A DNA stretch of 64,000 nucleotides, taken from Pseudooceanicola spongiae (GTDB lineage Bacteria > Pseudomonadota > Alphaproteobacteria > Rhodobacterales > Rhodobacteraceae). This document shows, one piece after another, positions 35,961 through 45,361 of this stretch; the stretch's first letter is position 1; every line of letters begins with the position of its first letter. The translations under genes and the position numbers were made by a program. The notes under the pieces were generated by a model. That model saw only the letters and a list, made by a program, of their open reading frames with translations, was not told the DNA's origin and searched no databases. Where the stretch lies: contig NZ_CP045201.1 in the NCBI RefSeq assembly GCF_014899185.1, positions 2,767,501 to 2,831,500 on the forward strand, in the 5' to 3' direction.

Positions 35961-36572
35961 TCAGCCTGCGGTTTGCAGATCCGCCGTCAGCGCGGCGATA
36001 TCGCCACGGCGCTTGTCCAGCATGGCGCCGATTTCTTCACGTTCGGTCAGGCGCATGGAGATGCCCTCGATGAACATGTCGAAGAACAGATCGCGGCCCG
36101 AGCGGTCGGAGACCAGGAACTTGACCTCGAACGGAGCCTCGCCGCGCAGATAAGCGGTCGAGACGACCTCGCGCCAGGTCTTGACCTCCTTCACGGAGTT
36201 GACCTCGATCCGGCCGCCGACAAACTCGCGGAAACGCTTGCCGTACTTGCGGGTGATGTAGCCGCGGAAGGCCGCCGTATAGGCCGCCTGCTGGGCACCG
36301 GACAGGCCGCGCGCGGCAGGCCCGAGGCAGGATTGCGCGATGATCGCAACATCGGCGTACTGGTCGAAGATCTGCTCAAAGTCCTTGATGATCGCCGCTT
36401 CGGATTTACCGGAGGAGATCACCTGGTTGATGCGCGCGACAAGGCTATCGACCATGGTCTTGGCCTGCGCATCGGTCAGCGCCAGAGCGGCGCGCGGAGA
36501 CAGAAACAGCGGCGCGATTGCGAGCGCCAGAGCGCCGCCGACGAAGTGCCGGCGCGTAAGATTATTCAGCAT
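35961..36572 (-). CDS. mlaC: MlaC-type periplasmic phospholipid carrier
   Basis: A 203-aa protein of the Ttg2D/MlaC family (PF05494). It has an N-terminal signal peptide with an RR pair (LTRRHFVGGALALAIAPLFLSPRAALA). MlaC shuttles phospholipids between MlaA at the outer membrane and the MlaFEDB ABC complex. The ATG at 36572 overlaps the mlaA end by 11 bp; ATG codons at 36584 and 36593 are alternatives. The inner-membrane Mla genes are not in the window. Confidence 0.88.
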   Translation of the reverse strand: MLNNLTRRHFVGGALALAIAPLFLSPRAALALTDAQAKTMVDSLVARINQVISSGKSEAAIIKDFEQIFDQYADVAIIAQSCLGPAARGLSGAQQAAYTAAFRGYITRKYGKRFREFVGGRIEVNSVKEVKTWREVVSTAYLRGEAPFEVKFLVSDRSGRDLFFDMFIEGISMRLTEREEIGAMLDKRRGDIAALTADLQTAG

Positions 36573-37404
36573 ATGGGTCACCATAGGGGTCATCAGAACT
36601 GTTGGAAGCGGGCGCGCCGTAGGGGTCGGCGTAGGGATCCTCGGCAGCGGAGCCCGTATTGATATCGCCCAGCTTGTAATGCCGTCTCTGCAGATAGATC
36701 GAGCGCGACTGCGCATAGCTGTCGGCACTGTCATAGAGCACCGAATCGACCGTATCAGCATAGCGGCCACGATAGCCGATGGCGCTGACCACGCGGGCTT
36801 CGGTCCCGTAGGACTTCTCCGGCGAGGGAAGGATATAGCTCAGCGGATTGGTGAAGAAATCGACGATGCGACCTGCGGTGTCCCGCTCGGTCGAGGGGCC
36901 ACGGATGGGAAGCTCCATATAGGCCCCCTCCTGCACGCCCCAGACATAGAGGGTCTCGCCGAAGTCGGTGTCGCGCGCGGGAATGCCCCAGAGCGTTGCG
37001 GCATCAATCAGGCCGCCGACGCCGATGGTCGAGTTCATCGTGAAGCGCACGGTGTTGATGAAGGCGTCCTTCAGGCGGAACTGCAGGACATCGTTCACCA
37101 CATCCGCCGGGGTCGCAAGGTTTTCCCCGAAGTTCTGCACGAGGGTCGCGAATTCTTCGGGAACAACAGTGGCATAGGCCACCCCGACCGGGCGCAGAAC
37201 AGCCTTGTCCAGCCCTTTGTTGAAGGCATGGATCTTGCGATTTCGCGCCTCGTAGGGATCGAAATACTGCTGCGTCGCGGCCTCTGGCGACGGCCGTGCA
37301 CAGCCCGCCATTGCGAGTGTTGCCGAGACCAGAATCAGGGACAGGACAGCGCGGGGCGAGGACACGGCGTTCAGCGTCGCGGAGAGCGCGTTGCGAGAGA
37401 TCAT
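36562..37404 (-). CDS. mlaA: MlaA-family outer-membrane lipoprotein
   Basis: A 280-aa lipoprotein (MlaA/VacJ, PF04333). The signal peptide ends in a lipobox MAGC (Cys about residue 34), followed by family motifs DPYEARNRKIHAFNKGLD and NTIGVGGLID-like segments (TMNSTIGVGGLIDAA). It removes misplaced phospholipids from the outer leaflet of the outer membrane and hands them to MlaC, encoded next in the operon. The C-terminus has a DPYG-rich repeat. The start at 37404 is preferred over the upstream frame start at 37455. Confidence 0.92.
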   Translation of the reverse strand: MISRNALSATLNAVSSPRAVLSLILVSATLAMAGCARPSPEAATQQYFDPYEARNRKIHAFNKGLDKAVLRPVGVAYATVVPEEFATLVQNFGENLATPADVVNDVLQFRLKDAFINTVRFTMNSTIGVGGLIDAATLWGIPARDTDFGETLYVWGVQEGAYMELPIRGPSTERDTAGRIVDFFTNPLSYILPSPEKSYGTEARVVSAIGYRGRYADTVDSVLYDSADSYAQSRSIYLQRRHYKLGDINTGSAAEDPYADPYGAPASNSSDDPYGDPYAE

Positions 37405-37634
37405 GCAGAGAACATTCGTTTTAAATTCCGTTGAGAGGGGCGCGAATTGCGACAACCGTTTATCTAATCCTTAAACGCTTTGCGGCCATAGAAATAGTGG
37501 AGTTCGGGGATTGCTGTGGCCAATTGGCGACAAATTCCCCCGGTCTGGCCAGTAAGGCATGTCGTATAGGCAGTCTATGTCTGCGACATCTCGCGGGAAA
37601 CCCGGAAATGGTAATCGGCGGAAAGGCGCATATT

Positions 37635-39392
37635 GTGCGGCAGCGAAATCGTGAACGGCAGACCGATACAGGGGCGCAGGAACTTCGCGATCTGCGACGC
37701 CAGAGCCGTGGGCTTTACTGGAGCGCGGCGCTGTTTTCGGTTTTCGCCAACCTGCTGATGCTGACGGGGCCGCTGTATATGCTGCTGGTCTATGACCGGG
37801 TTCTGACCTCGCGCTCGGTCGAGACGCTGCTGGCGCTGACTGTGCTGGCGGGGTTCCTGTATCTGACCATGGGGCTGCTGGATCTGGTGCGCGGGCGCAT
37901 CCTGTCGCGGATTGGCGCGCGCTTTCAGGCGGCGCTGGACCCGCGTGCCTATGACGCCGCGCTGCGCCGCTCGGCGCTGCAGCCCGACCCCGACGCCGAC
38001 ACCGCCCTGCAGGACAGTGAGGCCATTCAGCGGCTGCTGGCGTCACCGGTGCCCGCCGCGCTGTTCGATCTGCCGTTTACGCCACTGTTTCTGGCGGCGA
38101 TCGCTCTGTTCCATCCTTTGCTGGGGATGCTGGCGCTGGCCGGTGGCGCGCTGCTGATCGGCGTCGCGGGCCTGAGCCGGATGCGCAGTCAGGCGCCCCA
38201 GAGGCAGGCGCTGACCGCGGCAATGGCCGCGCAGGCGCAGGCGGATCAGATGCGCGCCGAGGCCGGGATGATCCGCGCCATGGGCATGGGCGAGGCCGCC
38301 TTTGCCCGCTGGCAGGGCCTGCGTGGCCGGGCATTGGCGCGGCAGGTACAGGCGGCGGATGTCACGGGCGGTTTCTCGGTTCTGACGCGGACGCTGCGGC
38401 TGGTGCTGCAATCGGCGATGCTGGGCCTTGGCGCCTGGCTGTCGCTGCGCGGAGAGGTCTCGGGCGGGGCGATGATCTCAGGCTCGATCCTGCTGGGGCG
38501 GGCGCTGACCCCGATCGAGACGCTGATTTCGCAGTGGCCGCTGGCGCAACGCGCCCGGCAGGGGTGGCAGAGCCTGTCGCGGTTGCTGGGGGCTGTCCCC
38601 GTGGTCGCGCCGCGCACAGGACTGCCGCACCCGCGGGCGCAGATCGAGGCGATGCAGGCCACCGTGATCCCGCCGGGTCAGGCGATGGCGTCACTGCGGA
38701 TGCTGACCTTTTCCATCGCGCCGGGGCAGGCGCTTGGCGTGATCGGACCTTCGGGGGCGGGCAAGTCGACGCTGGCACGGGCGATGACGGCGGCCTGGCC
38801 CTGCGCGGGCGGCAGCATCCGGCTGGATGGGGCCTCTCTCGCGCATTACGACTCGGCGGTGCTGGGTGGCCTGATCGGCTATCTGCCGCAGCGGGTCGAA
38901 CTGTTCGAGGGCACCATCGCCGAAAACATTGCCCGCATGGCCGCGGTGCCTGACGATGCCGCCGTCGTCGCGGCTGCCCGTGCCGCGGATGCCCATGATA
39001 TGATCCTGAAGATGCCCGAGGGCTATGACACGCGGGTGCGCCCTCATGGCAGCCGGCTGTCGGGAGGGCAGATACAGCGGATCGGTCTGGCGCGGGCGAT
39101 GTATGGCGCGCCGGTGCTGCTGGTGCTGGATGAGCCGAACTCCAACCTCGACAACGAGGGGAGCGAGGCGCTGAACGCCGCAATCCGTGCGATGAAGGCC
39201 GACGGGTGCGCGGTCATGATCATGGCACACCGCCCGGCTGCCATTCAGGAATGCGATCTGCTGCTGATGCTCGAGGGCGGCAACCGCGTGGCCTTCGGCC
39301 CGCGCGACGAGGTGCTGCGCAAGGTGGTCCAGAACCACGACCATATCCGGCGGGGGGCTTCACAGGGCAGCCTGCAGGGGGGTGTGCAATGA
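37635..39392 (+). CDS. Type I secretion ABC transporter (permease fused to ATPase)
   Basis: A 585-aa protein. The N-terminal membrane domain (about 20-300) begins GLYWSAALFSVFANLLMLTGPLYMLLVYDR, typical of the PrtD/HasD group. The C-terminal ATPase has Walker A GPSGAGKST, signature LSGGQIQR and Walker B VLLVLDEPNSNLD. It exports proteins with C-terminal signals directly across both membranes with the HlyD adaptor encoded next. GTG at 37635 follows GGCGGAAAGG; ATG at 37608 is an alternative. No RTX-type substrate or TolC gene is nearby. Confidence 0.9.
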   Translation: MRQRNRERQTDTGAQELRDLRRQSRGLYWSAALFSVFANLLMLTGPLYMLLVYDRVLTSRSVETLLALTVLAGFLYLTMGLLDLVRGRILSRIGARFQAALDPRAYDAALRRSALQPDPDADTALQDSEAIQRLLASPVPAALFDLPFTPLFLAAIALFHPLLGMLALAGGALLIGVAGLSRMRSQAPQRQALTAAMAAQAQADQMRAEAGMIRAMGMGEAAFARWQGLRGRALARQVQAADVTGGFSVLTRTLRLVLQSAMLGLGAWLSLRGEVSGGAMISGSILLGRALTPIETLISQWPLAQRARQGWQSLSRLLGAVPVVAPRTGLPHPRAQIEAMQATVIPPGQAMASLRMLTFSIAPGQALGVIGPSGAGKSTLARAMTAAWPCAGGSIRLDGASLAHYDSAVLGGLIGYLPQRVELFEGTIAENIARMAAVPDDAAVVAAARAADAHDMILKMPEGYDTRVRPHGSRLSGGQIQRIGLARAMYGAPVLLVLDEPNSNLDNEGSEALNAAIRAMKADGCAVMIMAHRPAAIQECDLLLMLEGGNRVAFGPRDEVLRKVVQNHDHIRRGASQGSLQGGVQ

Positions 39393-40708
39393 CCCGTGGC
39401 AATGCGACGACCGACACCGCCTATTCCGTGCGCCTGCCGATGCTGCTGGGACTGGCCACGCTGCTGGTCCTCGTGGCGGGGTTTGGCAGCTGGTCGGCCC
39501 TGACCCGGATCGCCGGTGCCGTGGTCGCCCCCGGCCAGCTGGAGGTCGAGCGCAACCGACAGGTGGTGCAGCATCCCGAGGGCGGTGTGGTCGAGGCCGT
39601 ACTGGTCGCCGAAGGCCAGCATGTCGAGGCCGGAGAGGTGCTGGTGCAGCTGTCGCCCGAGACGCTGCGCTCCGAACTTGCCATCGTTGAGGGACAGTTG
39701 TTCGAACTGATGGCCCGGCGCGCCCGACTGGAGGCCGAGCGCGAAGGCGTCAGCACCATGACACCGGCGCCGCTGCTGTCTCAGGTCGCCGCCCGGCAGC
39801 CCGACGTCGCTGAGCTTCTGGCGGGTCAGGATCAGCTGCTCAGGGCCCGCCGCGCGGCGCAGGATCAGCAGGTCAGGCAGGTCCATGAACGTGTCGAGCA
39901 GGTCAACAGCCAGATCTCCGGGATCACGGCGCAGTCAAACGCGCTCGACACCCAGCTGACTCTGATCGCGCAGGAACTGGCGACGCAACGCCTGCTGTTG
40001 GGCAAGGGGCTGTCACAGGTCACGCGCGTGCAGGCGCTGCAACGGGAGGAGGCGCGGCTGCGCGGCTCTATCGGCGATCTGACCGCGCAAAAGGCCCAGG
40101 CCGAAGGGCGGATCACGGAGATCGAGCTGGATCTGCTGAAACTCGACACCGAACAGCAGGAGGCCGCGATCACCACCCTGCGCGATCTGCGCTACCGCGA
40201 AATGGAACTGGCGGAGCGGCGTCGCGCCCTGATCACACGGCTGGACAAGCTGCAGATCACGGCGCCTGTCGCGGGGCTGGTCTATGACCTCTCGGTATTT
40301 GCGCCGCAATCGGTGCTACGCCCGGCGGAACCGCTGCTCTACCTCGTGCCGCAGGACCGCCCGCTGGTGATCGCGGCGCAGGTCGATCCGATCCACATCG
40401 ACGCGCTGCATCTGGGACAGGAGGTGCAGCTGCGCTTTCCCGCTTTTGATCGCCACTCGACCCCGGAACTGGCGGGGCACCTGACCCGGATCTCGGCCGA
40501 TGCCTTCCGCGACGAGGCGACCGGGCGCACCTATTTCCGCATCGAGATCCACATCGATGAGGCCGCGCTGGCGACCCTGCCCGCAGGGCTGACGCTGCTG
40601 CCCGGGATGCCGGTCGAGGCCTATTTGCGCACCGAAGATCGCACGCCGCTGGCCTATCTGGTGAAACCGCTGACCGATTACTTCGCCAAGGCGATGCGCG
40701 AGGGCTGA
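39389..40708 (+). CDS. HlyD-family membrane fusion protein of type I secretion
   Basis: A 439-aa periplasmic adaptor. One N-terminal membrane helix (about 18-38) is followed by a biotinyl-lipoyl-like half-motif (QHPEGGVVEAVLVAEGQHVEAGEVL), a long coiled coil (about 110-270) and the C-terminal beta-barrel domain (LSVFAPQSVL region). It links the inner-membrane ABC exporter to an outer-membrane TolC channel. Its ATG overlaps the exporter stop (ATGA), confirming a two-gene unit. Confidence 0.92.
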   Translation: MTRGNATTDTAYSVRLPMLLGLATLLVLVAGFGSWSALTRIAGAVVAPGQLEVERNRQVVQHPEGGVVEAVLVAEGQHVEAGEVLVQLSPETLRSELAIVEGQLFELMARRARLEAEREGVSTMTPAPLLSQVAARQPDVAELLAGQDQLLRARRAAQDQQVRQVHERVEQVNSQISGITAQSNALDTQLTLIAQELATQRLLLGKGLSQVTRVQALQREEARLRGSIGDLTAQKAQAEGRITEIELDLLKLDTEQQEAAITTLRDLRYREMELAERRRALITRLDKLQITAPVAGLVYDLSVFAPQSVLRPAEPLLYLVPQDRPLVIAAQVDPIHIDALHLGQEVQLRFPAFDRHSTPELAGHLTRISADAFRDEATGRTYFRIEIHIDEAALATLPAGLTLLPGMPVEAYLRTEDRTPLAYLVKPLTDYFAKAMREG

Positions 40709-40935
40709 GGCACCGGGCTGCGCGCTGTCCCCGGCCAGGCGCAATGGGTCAGGCGAGGCGCGATCAGCGCACGCGAAGCGGCCGCGCCGCAGCGCGACCC
40801 TGCCATATCCTCCCGAAGCACGGGACGTGAAAGCCCCGCATCGACAGCATTCGCGGTTGCAATCCCGGCCCCGGATTGTAGCGTCCCCGCGAACGCGCCC
40901 GTCGCGACGCGCCCCGCCCCCATCTGGAGAACACC

Positions 40936-41400
40936 ATGAGCAATGCCATCGAATCCCGCCTCGCCGAGCTTGGCATCACCCTGCCCGTCGCCGCCGCTCC
41001 GGCTGCCAACTACGTGCCCTTCGTCGTCAGCGGCAACATGGTTTTCGTGTCTGGTCAGGTCAGCCAGGACGCCAATGGTCTGGTCAAGGGCAAGCTGGGC
41101 GACGACATGGAGATCGAGGCCGGTGCCGCTGCTGCAAAACTCTGCGCCATCGGTCTGCTGGCTCAGGCAAAGGCCGCGTGCGGCGGGGATCTGAGCAAAC
41201 TCAAGCGGGTCGTCAAACTGAACGGCTTTGTCAATTCCACCGGCGATTTCACCGACCAGCCCAAAGTGGTCAACGGGGCTTCGGATTTCCTTGTCGAGGT
41301 TCTGGGCGATGCAGGACGGCATGCCCGCTCTGCCGTGTCCGCCGCGGCGCTGCCCTTTGGCGTTGCCGTCGAAATCGAAGCCATCTTCGAGATCGCCTGA
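40936..41400 (+). CDS. RidA-family protein
   Basis: A 154-aa member of the YjgF/YER057c/UK114 family in its longer form. These proteins hydrolyse reactive enamine/imine intermediates formed by PLP enzymes. Family segments are VVSGNMVFVSGQVSQD and the C-terminal GVAVEIEAIFEI. The arginine that binds the imine carboxylate is plausibly in GRHARSAV. It starts a tight run of five co-directional genes, and its TGA overlaps the ATG of the next gene. Confidence 0.9.
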   Translation: MSNAIESRLAELGITLPVAAAPAANYVPFVVSGNMVFVSGQVSQDANGLVKGKLGDDMEIEAGAAAAKLCAIGLLAQAKAACGGDLSKLKRVVKLNGFVNSTGDFTDQPKVVNGASDFLVEVLGDAGRHARSAVSAAALPFGVAVEIEAIFEIA

Positions 41401-42173
41401 TGACCCGCCCGCCGCTGCCGCAGGCTTTCCTGCACGCCCCGATTGCCCACCGTGCCTTGCATGACCTGACGCAGGGCCGCCCGGAAAACAGCCGTGAGGC
41501 GATCGAGGCCGCGGTGGCGGCGGGCTTTGGCATCGAGATCGACCTCCAGCCCTCCTCCGACGGGGTGGCGATGGTGTTTCACGACAACACGCTGGACCGG
41601 CTGACCGGCGAGACCGGGCCGATCAAGGCCCGCACCGCCGCCGCGCTGGCCGCGATCCCGCTGACCGGCGGCCCCAGCGGCATCCCGACCTTCGCCGAGG
41701 TGCTGGAGATCGTCGCGGGCCGGGTGCCTCTATTGGTCGAGATCAAGGATCAGGACGGCAAGATGGGCGACAATATCGGCGCGCTCGAAGCGGCTGCGGC
41801 GGAGACCGCGCAAGGCTATGATGGCCCGCTGGCCTTCATGTCGTTCAATCCGCATTCCGCCGCGCGCATGGCCGCGCTGGCCCCCGACACTCCACGCGGG
41901 CTGATCACTGCCGCCTATGATCCGAAGGACTGGACAATGCTGAGCGCCGAGACCTGCGCGCATCTGGCCATGATCCCCGATATGGACCGCGCAGAGGCCT
42001 CCTTCATCAGTCACCACGCGCCTGACCTCGGCCGCGCGCGTGTGCGCGAGATTGCGGCGCAGGGCTGGCCGGTGCTGTGCTGGACCATCCGCAGTGCCGA
42101 AGCCGAAGCCGAAGCCCGCCAACTTGCCGACAATGTGACCTTTGAGGGCTATCCGGCGGCCATTCCCGCTTGA
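41400..42173 (+). CDS. Glycerophosphodiester phosphodiesterase family protein
   Basis: A 257-aa cytoplasmic GDPD enzyme that splits glycerophosphodiesters from phospholipid turnover into glycerol-3-phosphate and an alcohol. Active-site segments are AHRALHDLTQGRPENS, EIDLQPSSDG and VFHDNTLDRLT. Later VEIKDQ and the terminal WTI region close the barrel. There is no signal peptide, so it is of the cytoplasmic UgpQ kind. Its ATG overlaps the ridA stop (TGATG). Confidence 0.92.
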   Translation: MTRPPLPQAFLHAPIAHRALHDLTQGRPENSREAIEAAVAAGFGIEIDLQPSSDGVAMVFHDNTLDRLTGETGPIKARTAAALAAIPLTGGPSGIPTFAEVLEIVAGRVPLLVEIKDQDGKMGDNIGALEAAAAETAQGYDGPLAFMSFNPHSAARMAALAPDTPRGLITAAYDPKDWTMLSAETCAHLAMIPDMDRAEASFISHHAPDLGRARVREIAAQGWPVLCWTIRSAEAEAEARQLADNVTFEGYPAAIPA

Positions 42174-42206
42174 TCCCGCGCCCTCTCGGCACAGATAGTC
42201 CCGGGC

Positions 42207-43406
42207 ATGGATAAAGCCCCCGACACCACGATTGAAATCCGCACCCTGTCCGCGATCCGCGGGCTGGACAGTGCCGATTGGGACGCCTGCGCCTGCCCCG
42301 AAGCGGCGGACGGCGGGCGTCCCAATGACCCCTTCACCACCTGGCGGTTTCTGAACGCGCTGGAGATCAGCGGCTCGGTCGGGCCCGGGTCTGGGTGGGA
42401 GCCGCACTACCTCGCCGCCTATGATGGCGAGACGCTGATCGGCACCGCGCCGCTTTATGCCAAGGGTCACAGTCAGGGCGAATATATCTTCGATTTCAGC
42501 TGGGCCGATGCCTTTGAGCGTGCCGGCGGGCGCTATTACCCCAAGCTGCAGATCGCGGTGCCCTTCACCCCCGCGACGGGGCGGCGCTTTCTGGTCAAGC
42601 CGGAGTTCCAGACCACGGCGACAGCCGCGCTGGTGCAGGGGGCCGTGCAACTGGCGTCGGACAACGACCTCTCCAGCCTGCATGTGACCTTCTGCACCGA
42701 AGCTGAGGCCGAGGCGGGCGAGGCCATGGGCCTCATGCGCCGCCATTCGCAGCAATTTCACTGGCACAACGAAGGCTATGCGGATTTTGACGCTTTTCTG
42801 GCCACGCTGTCGTCGCGCAAGCGCAAGAACATCCGCAAGGAGCGCCTTCAGGCACAGTCCTTTGGCGGCACCATCCATGCGCTGACCGGCGATGATATCC
42901 GCCCCGAGCATTGGGACGCCTTCTGGCGGTTCTACACCGACACCGGCAATCGCAAATGGGGCACGCCTTACCTGACCCGCGCCTTCTTCGACGCGGTACA
43001 GGATAGCCTGCGTGACGATGTGCTGCTGGTGCTGGCCGAACGCGACGGGCGCTATGTCGCCGGAGCGCTGAACTTTATCGGCCGCGAGGTGCTTTTTGGC
43101 CGATATTGGGGCTGCACCGAGCACCACCCCTGTCTTCACTTCGAATTGTGCTACTATCAGGCCATCGACTACGCCATCGCCCATGGCAAGGCCCGTGTGG
43201 AGGCAGGCGCGCAGGGCGAACACAAACTGGCGCGCGGCTATCTGCCCGCCCACACCCATTCACTGCATTGGATCGCCAATCCGGGGCTGGCCCATGCCAT
43301 CGATGAATTCCTGCGGGCCGAGGCCCGCGCCGTGGACGAAGACATCGAAGTGCTGACGGCCTATGGCCCCTTCAAGCGCGATCACCAGGAGGAACAAGAT
43401 GACTGA
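42207..43406 (+). CDS. GNAT-like acyltransferase of the FemAB-like (PF04339) family
   Basis: A 399-aa protein resembling the family annotated as peptidoglycan-biosynthesis/recognition or GNAT acyltransferase. Recognisable parts are [38 protein letters not shown] and the C-terminal [16 protein letters not shown]. Family members are thought to add aminoacyl or acyl groups, but no reaction has been firmly assigned. It lies in the ridA-mscS run and its end overlaps phhB by 8 bp. Confidence 0.82.
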   Translation: MDKAPDTTIEIRTLSAIRGLDSADWDACACPEAADGGRPNDPFTTWRFLNALEISGSVGPGSGWEPHYLAAYDGETLIGTAPLYAKGHSQGEYIFDFSWADAFERAGGRYYPKLQIAVPFTPATGRRFLVKPEFQTTATAALVQGAVQLASDNDLSSLHVTFCTEAEAEAGEAMGLMRRHSQQFHWHNEGYADFDAFLATLSSRKRKNIRKERLQAQSFGGTIHALTGDDIRPEHWDAFWRFYTDTGNRKWGTPYLTRAFFDAVQDSLRDDVLLVLAERDGRYVAGALNFIGREVLFGRYWGCTEHHPCLHFELCYYQAIDYAIAHGKARVEAGAQGEHKLARGYLPAHTHSLHWIANPGLAHAIDEFLRAEARAVDEDIEVLTAYGPFKRDHQEEQDD

Positions 43407-43695
43407 AAAACTGAGCGAATCCGGACGCGAGACGCTGCTGGCGCCTCTCTACGCAACCGGCTGGGAACTGGACGCCGAAAAGGACGTTCTCAAGAAGACC
43501 TTCAAGTTCGAGGACTTTACCGAAGCCTTCGCCTTCATGACTCGCGCCGCGCTCTGGGCGGAAAAGTGGGACCACCACCCCGACTGGAGCAACGGCTACA
43601 ACAAAGTCACGGTCAAACTGACGACGCATGACGTGGGCGGAGTCACCGCCCTCGACGCGAAACTGGCAAGAAAGATGGACCAGATCCTGGCATGA
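43399..43695 (+). CDS. phhB: Pterin-4-alpha-carbinolamine dehydratase
   Basis: A 98-aa enzyme that recycles the 4a-carbinolamine tetrahydropterin formed by aromatic amino acid hydroxylases. The family motif [23 protein letters not shown] contains the catalytic His-His pair. CAGGAGGAAC is the ribosome binding site for the ATG at 43399. No phenylalanine hydroxylase gene is present nearby, so the partner enzyme lies elsewhere or the protein has another pterin role. Confidence 0.94.
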   Translation: MTEKLSESGRETLLAPLYATGWELDAEKDVLKKTFKFEDFTEAFAFMTRAALWAEKWDHHPDWSNGYNKVTVKLTTHDVGGVTALDAKLARKMDQILA

Positions 43696-44576
43696 ACCTA
43701 GACACTTTACTGAATACCGAAATCTGGAACGGCAAAAGCCTTGGCGACCTGCTGACACTGGATTTCTTGGCGAGTTTGTTTGGCAATGTTCTTGCCGCCG
43801 TGTTGATCCTTGTCGTTGGCCTGGTTCTGGCCGGCTGGGCCAAGCGGCGGATCACCAACCTGTCGAAACGGCACCAGCGGCTGGACGAGACGCTGTTCGA
43901 ATTCCTCGGCTCGATCCTGAGCTATGCGATCATCGCCTTCGCGTTTCTGTTCGTTCTCAATACCTTCGGGGTGCAGACGACCTCGGTCGTGGCGGTCATC
44001 GGTGCCGCCGGTCTGGCCATCGGTCTGGCGCTGCAGGGCACGCTGTCCAATATCGCGGCCGGTGTCATGATCATCTTCTTCCGCCCGATCAAGAACGGCG
44101 ATTTTGTCGAGGTGAACGGGCAGATGGGCACCGTCAAGAACATCTCGCTGAACTTCACCGAGCTGGCGAGCCTGTCGAACACCCAGATCATCATTCCCAA
44201 CAGCGAAGTCTGGGGCAATACGATCGTCAACTATTCGATCTACCCGACGCGGCGCGCCGAGTGGGTCTTTGGGGTGGGCTATGGCAGCAACCTCAAGACC
44301 GCCGAGGACATCATCCGCGACACCATCATGTCCGATCCGCGCAGCCATGCCGAGCCCGAGCCGTTCATTCAGGTCAACAATCTGGGTGACTTCTCGGTCG
44401 ATTTTCTGGTGCGGGTCTGGTGCGATCGCGCCGATCTGTTCCAGTTTCAGGCGGACATGAAGCGCAAGGTCAAGGAAGCGCTGGACACGGGCGGGATCGA
44501 CATCCCCTTCCCCACGCGCACCCTTGTGCAGCCGCAAAAAGGCGAACAGGCCTCAACCGCCAGTACCGTCGATTAA
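43692..44576 (+). CDS. MscS-type mechanosensitive ion channel
   Basis: A 294-aa channel protein with three N-terminal helices (about 30-50, 70-92, 97-125). The pore helix has the glycine/alanine pattern [21 protein letters not shown]. The MscS beta domain (about 130-195, [17 protein letters not shown]) and alpha/beta domain follow. It opens under membrane tension to release solutes after osmotic downshock. Its ATG overlaps the phhB stop (ATGA), making it the last gene of the run. Confidence 0.94.
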   Translation: MNLDTLLNTEIWNGKSLGDLLTLDFLASLFGNVLAAVLILVVGLVLAGWAKRRITNLSKRHQRLDETLFEFLGSILSYAIIAFAFLFVLNTFGVQTTSVVAVIGAAGLAIGLALQGTLSNIAAGVMIIFFRPIKNGDFVEVNGQMGTVKNISLNFTELASLSNTQIIIPNSEVWGNTIVNYSIYPTRRAEWVFGVGYGSNLKTAEDIIRDTIMSDPRSHAEPEPFIQVNNLGDFSVDFLVRVWCDRADLFQFQADMKRKVKEALDTGGIDIPFPTRTLVQPQKGEQASTASTVD

Positions 44577-44625
44577 ACGCACGATATCGCGCCCCGGCCC
44601 AAGACAGGATCGGGGCGTGTTTACG

Positions 44626-45288
44626 TCAAACGGTGTCGTTGTTGAGAAGACTGAGCAGGGCGGGCAGATCCCCCTCCTCCGCAAGCGCCATGGCCTCGCT
44701 CACCAGATGAGCCAGCCGCGCCAGCGCCACGTCCCGGGCATCGGCACCACAGGCAAGGCTCCAGCGGATATGACGCCAGTAGGCCGCACGCAGGGCCGTG
44801 ACCAGAATATGATCCCCAACCAGTGCCACCGTCACCTCCAGCAGGGCGGAAAGGCTGGCGAAGAGCTTCTCATCGCTGGCCAGACTGTCATCGCGCAACG
44901 CGCGGCGGGCCTCGCCCAGCCGCAGGTGCACCACGTCGGGAAGGCGAACTTCGGCAAGGGGACAGGTCGCCGCGGCGGTGAGAATGGCGCGAAACGCCGT
45001 TTCATCGGCGTCCTGAGCGGCGGGCAAAAGCGGCGGCACGATGGTGCCGATGCCCGAGCGGGTTTCGACCAGACTTTCATAGGCCAGCATCTGCAGCACC
45101 TGACGGATCGGGGTGCGCGAGACGCCGAATTCGGTGGCCAGCTGGCCTTCGTGCAGCAGCATTTCGTCGGTGCCTGCGCGCAGGCAGATGCGTTCGCGGA
45201 TCACTGCCGCGATTTCGCCGCTGTTTTTTCTCATGTGCGTCGTAACCTGTTCGGGGCGTGAATTCTGCTCGGCAAAAGCCATCATCAT
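44626..45288 (-). CDS. GntR-family transcriptional regulator (FCD subgroup)
   Basis: A 220-aa regulator. The N-terminal winged helix-turn-helix (about 23-85) includes LHEGQLATEFGVSRTPIRQVLQML. The C-terminal all-helical FCD-like ligand domain (about 95-210) has a histidine/acidic pattern weaker than in well-studied members. Three successive ATG codons offer starts at 45288-45282. A palindromic TTGTATACCA site lies 13 bp upstream of the start, so it probably controls itself and perhaps the divergent phosphatase-like gene. Confidence 0.85.
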   Translation of the reverse strand: MMMAFAEQNSRPEQVTTHMRKNSGEIAAVIRERICLRAGTDEMLLHEGQLATEFGVSRTPIRQVLQMLAYESLVETRSGIGTIVPPLLPAAQDADETAFRAILTAAATCPLAEVRLPDVVHLRLGEARRALRDDSLASDEKLFASLSALLEVTVALVGDHILVTALRAAYWRHIRWSLACGADARDVALARLAHLVSEAMALAEEGDLPALLSLLNNDTV

Positions 45289-45300
45289 CTCAATAAGTCA

Positions 45301-45310
45301 TTGTATACCA
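45301..45310. promoter_or_regulatory. Candidate GntR/FCD operator TTGTATACCA
   Basis: The core GTATAC with flanking TT and CA is close to TTGTATACAA, the type of site bound by several FCD-group GntR regulators. It lies between the gntR-type gene and the divergent phosphatase-like gene, 13 bp from the first and about 50 bp from the second. Confidence 0.5.
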
Positions 45311-45361
45311 AAGCACAGGATCTGGAAACGTCCCAGACGGCCTGGAAACGGGAGACCTCAT

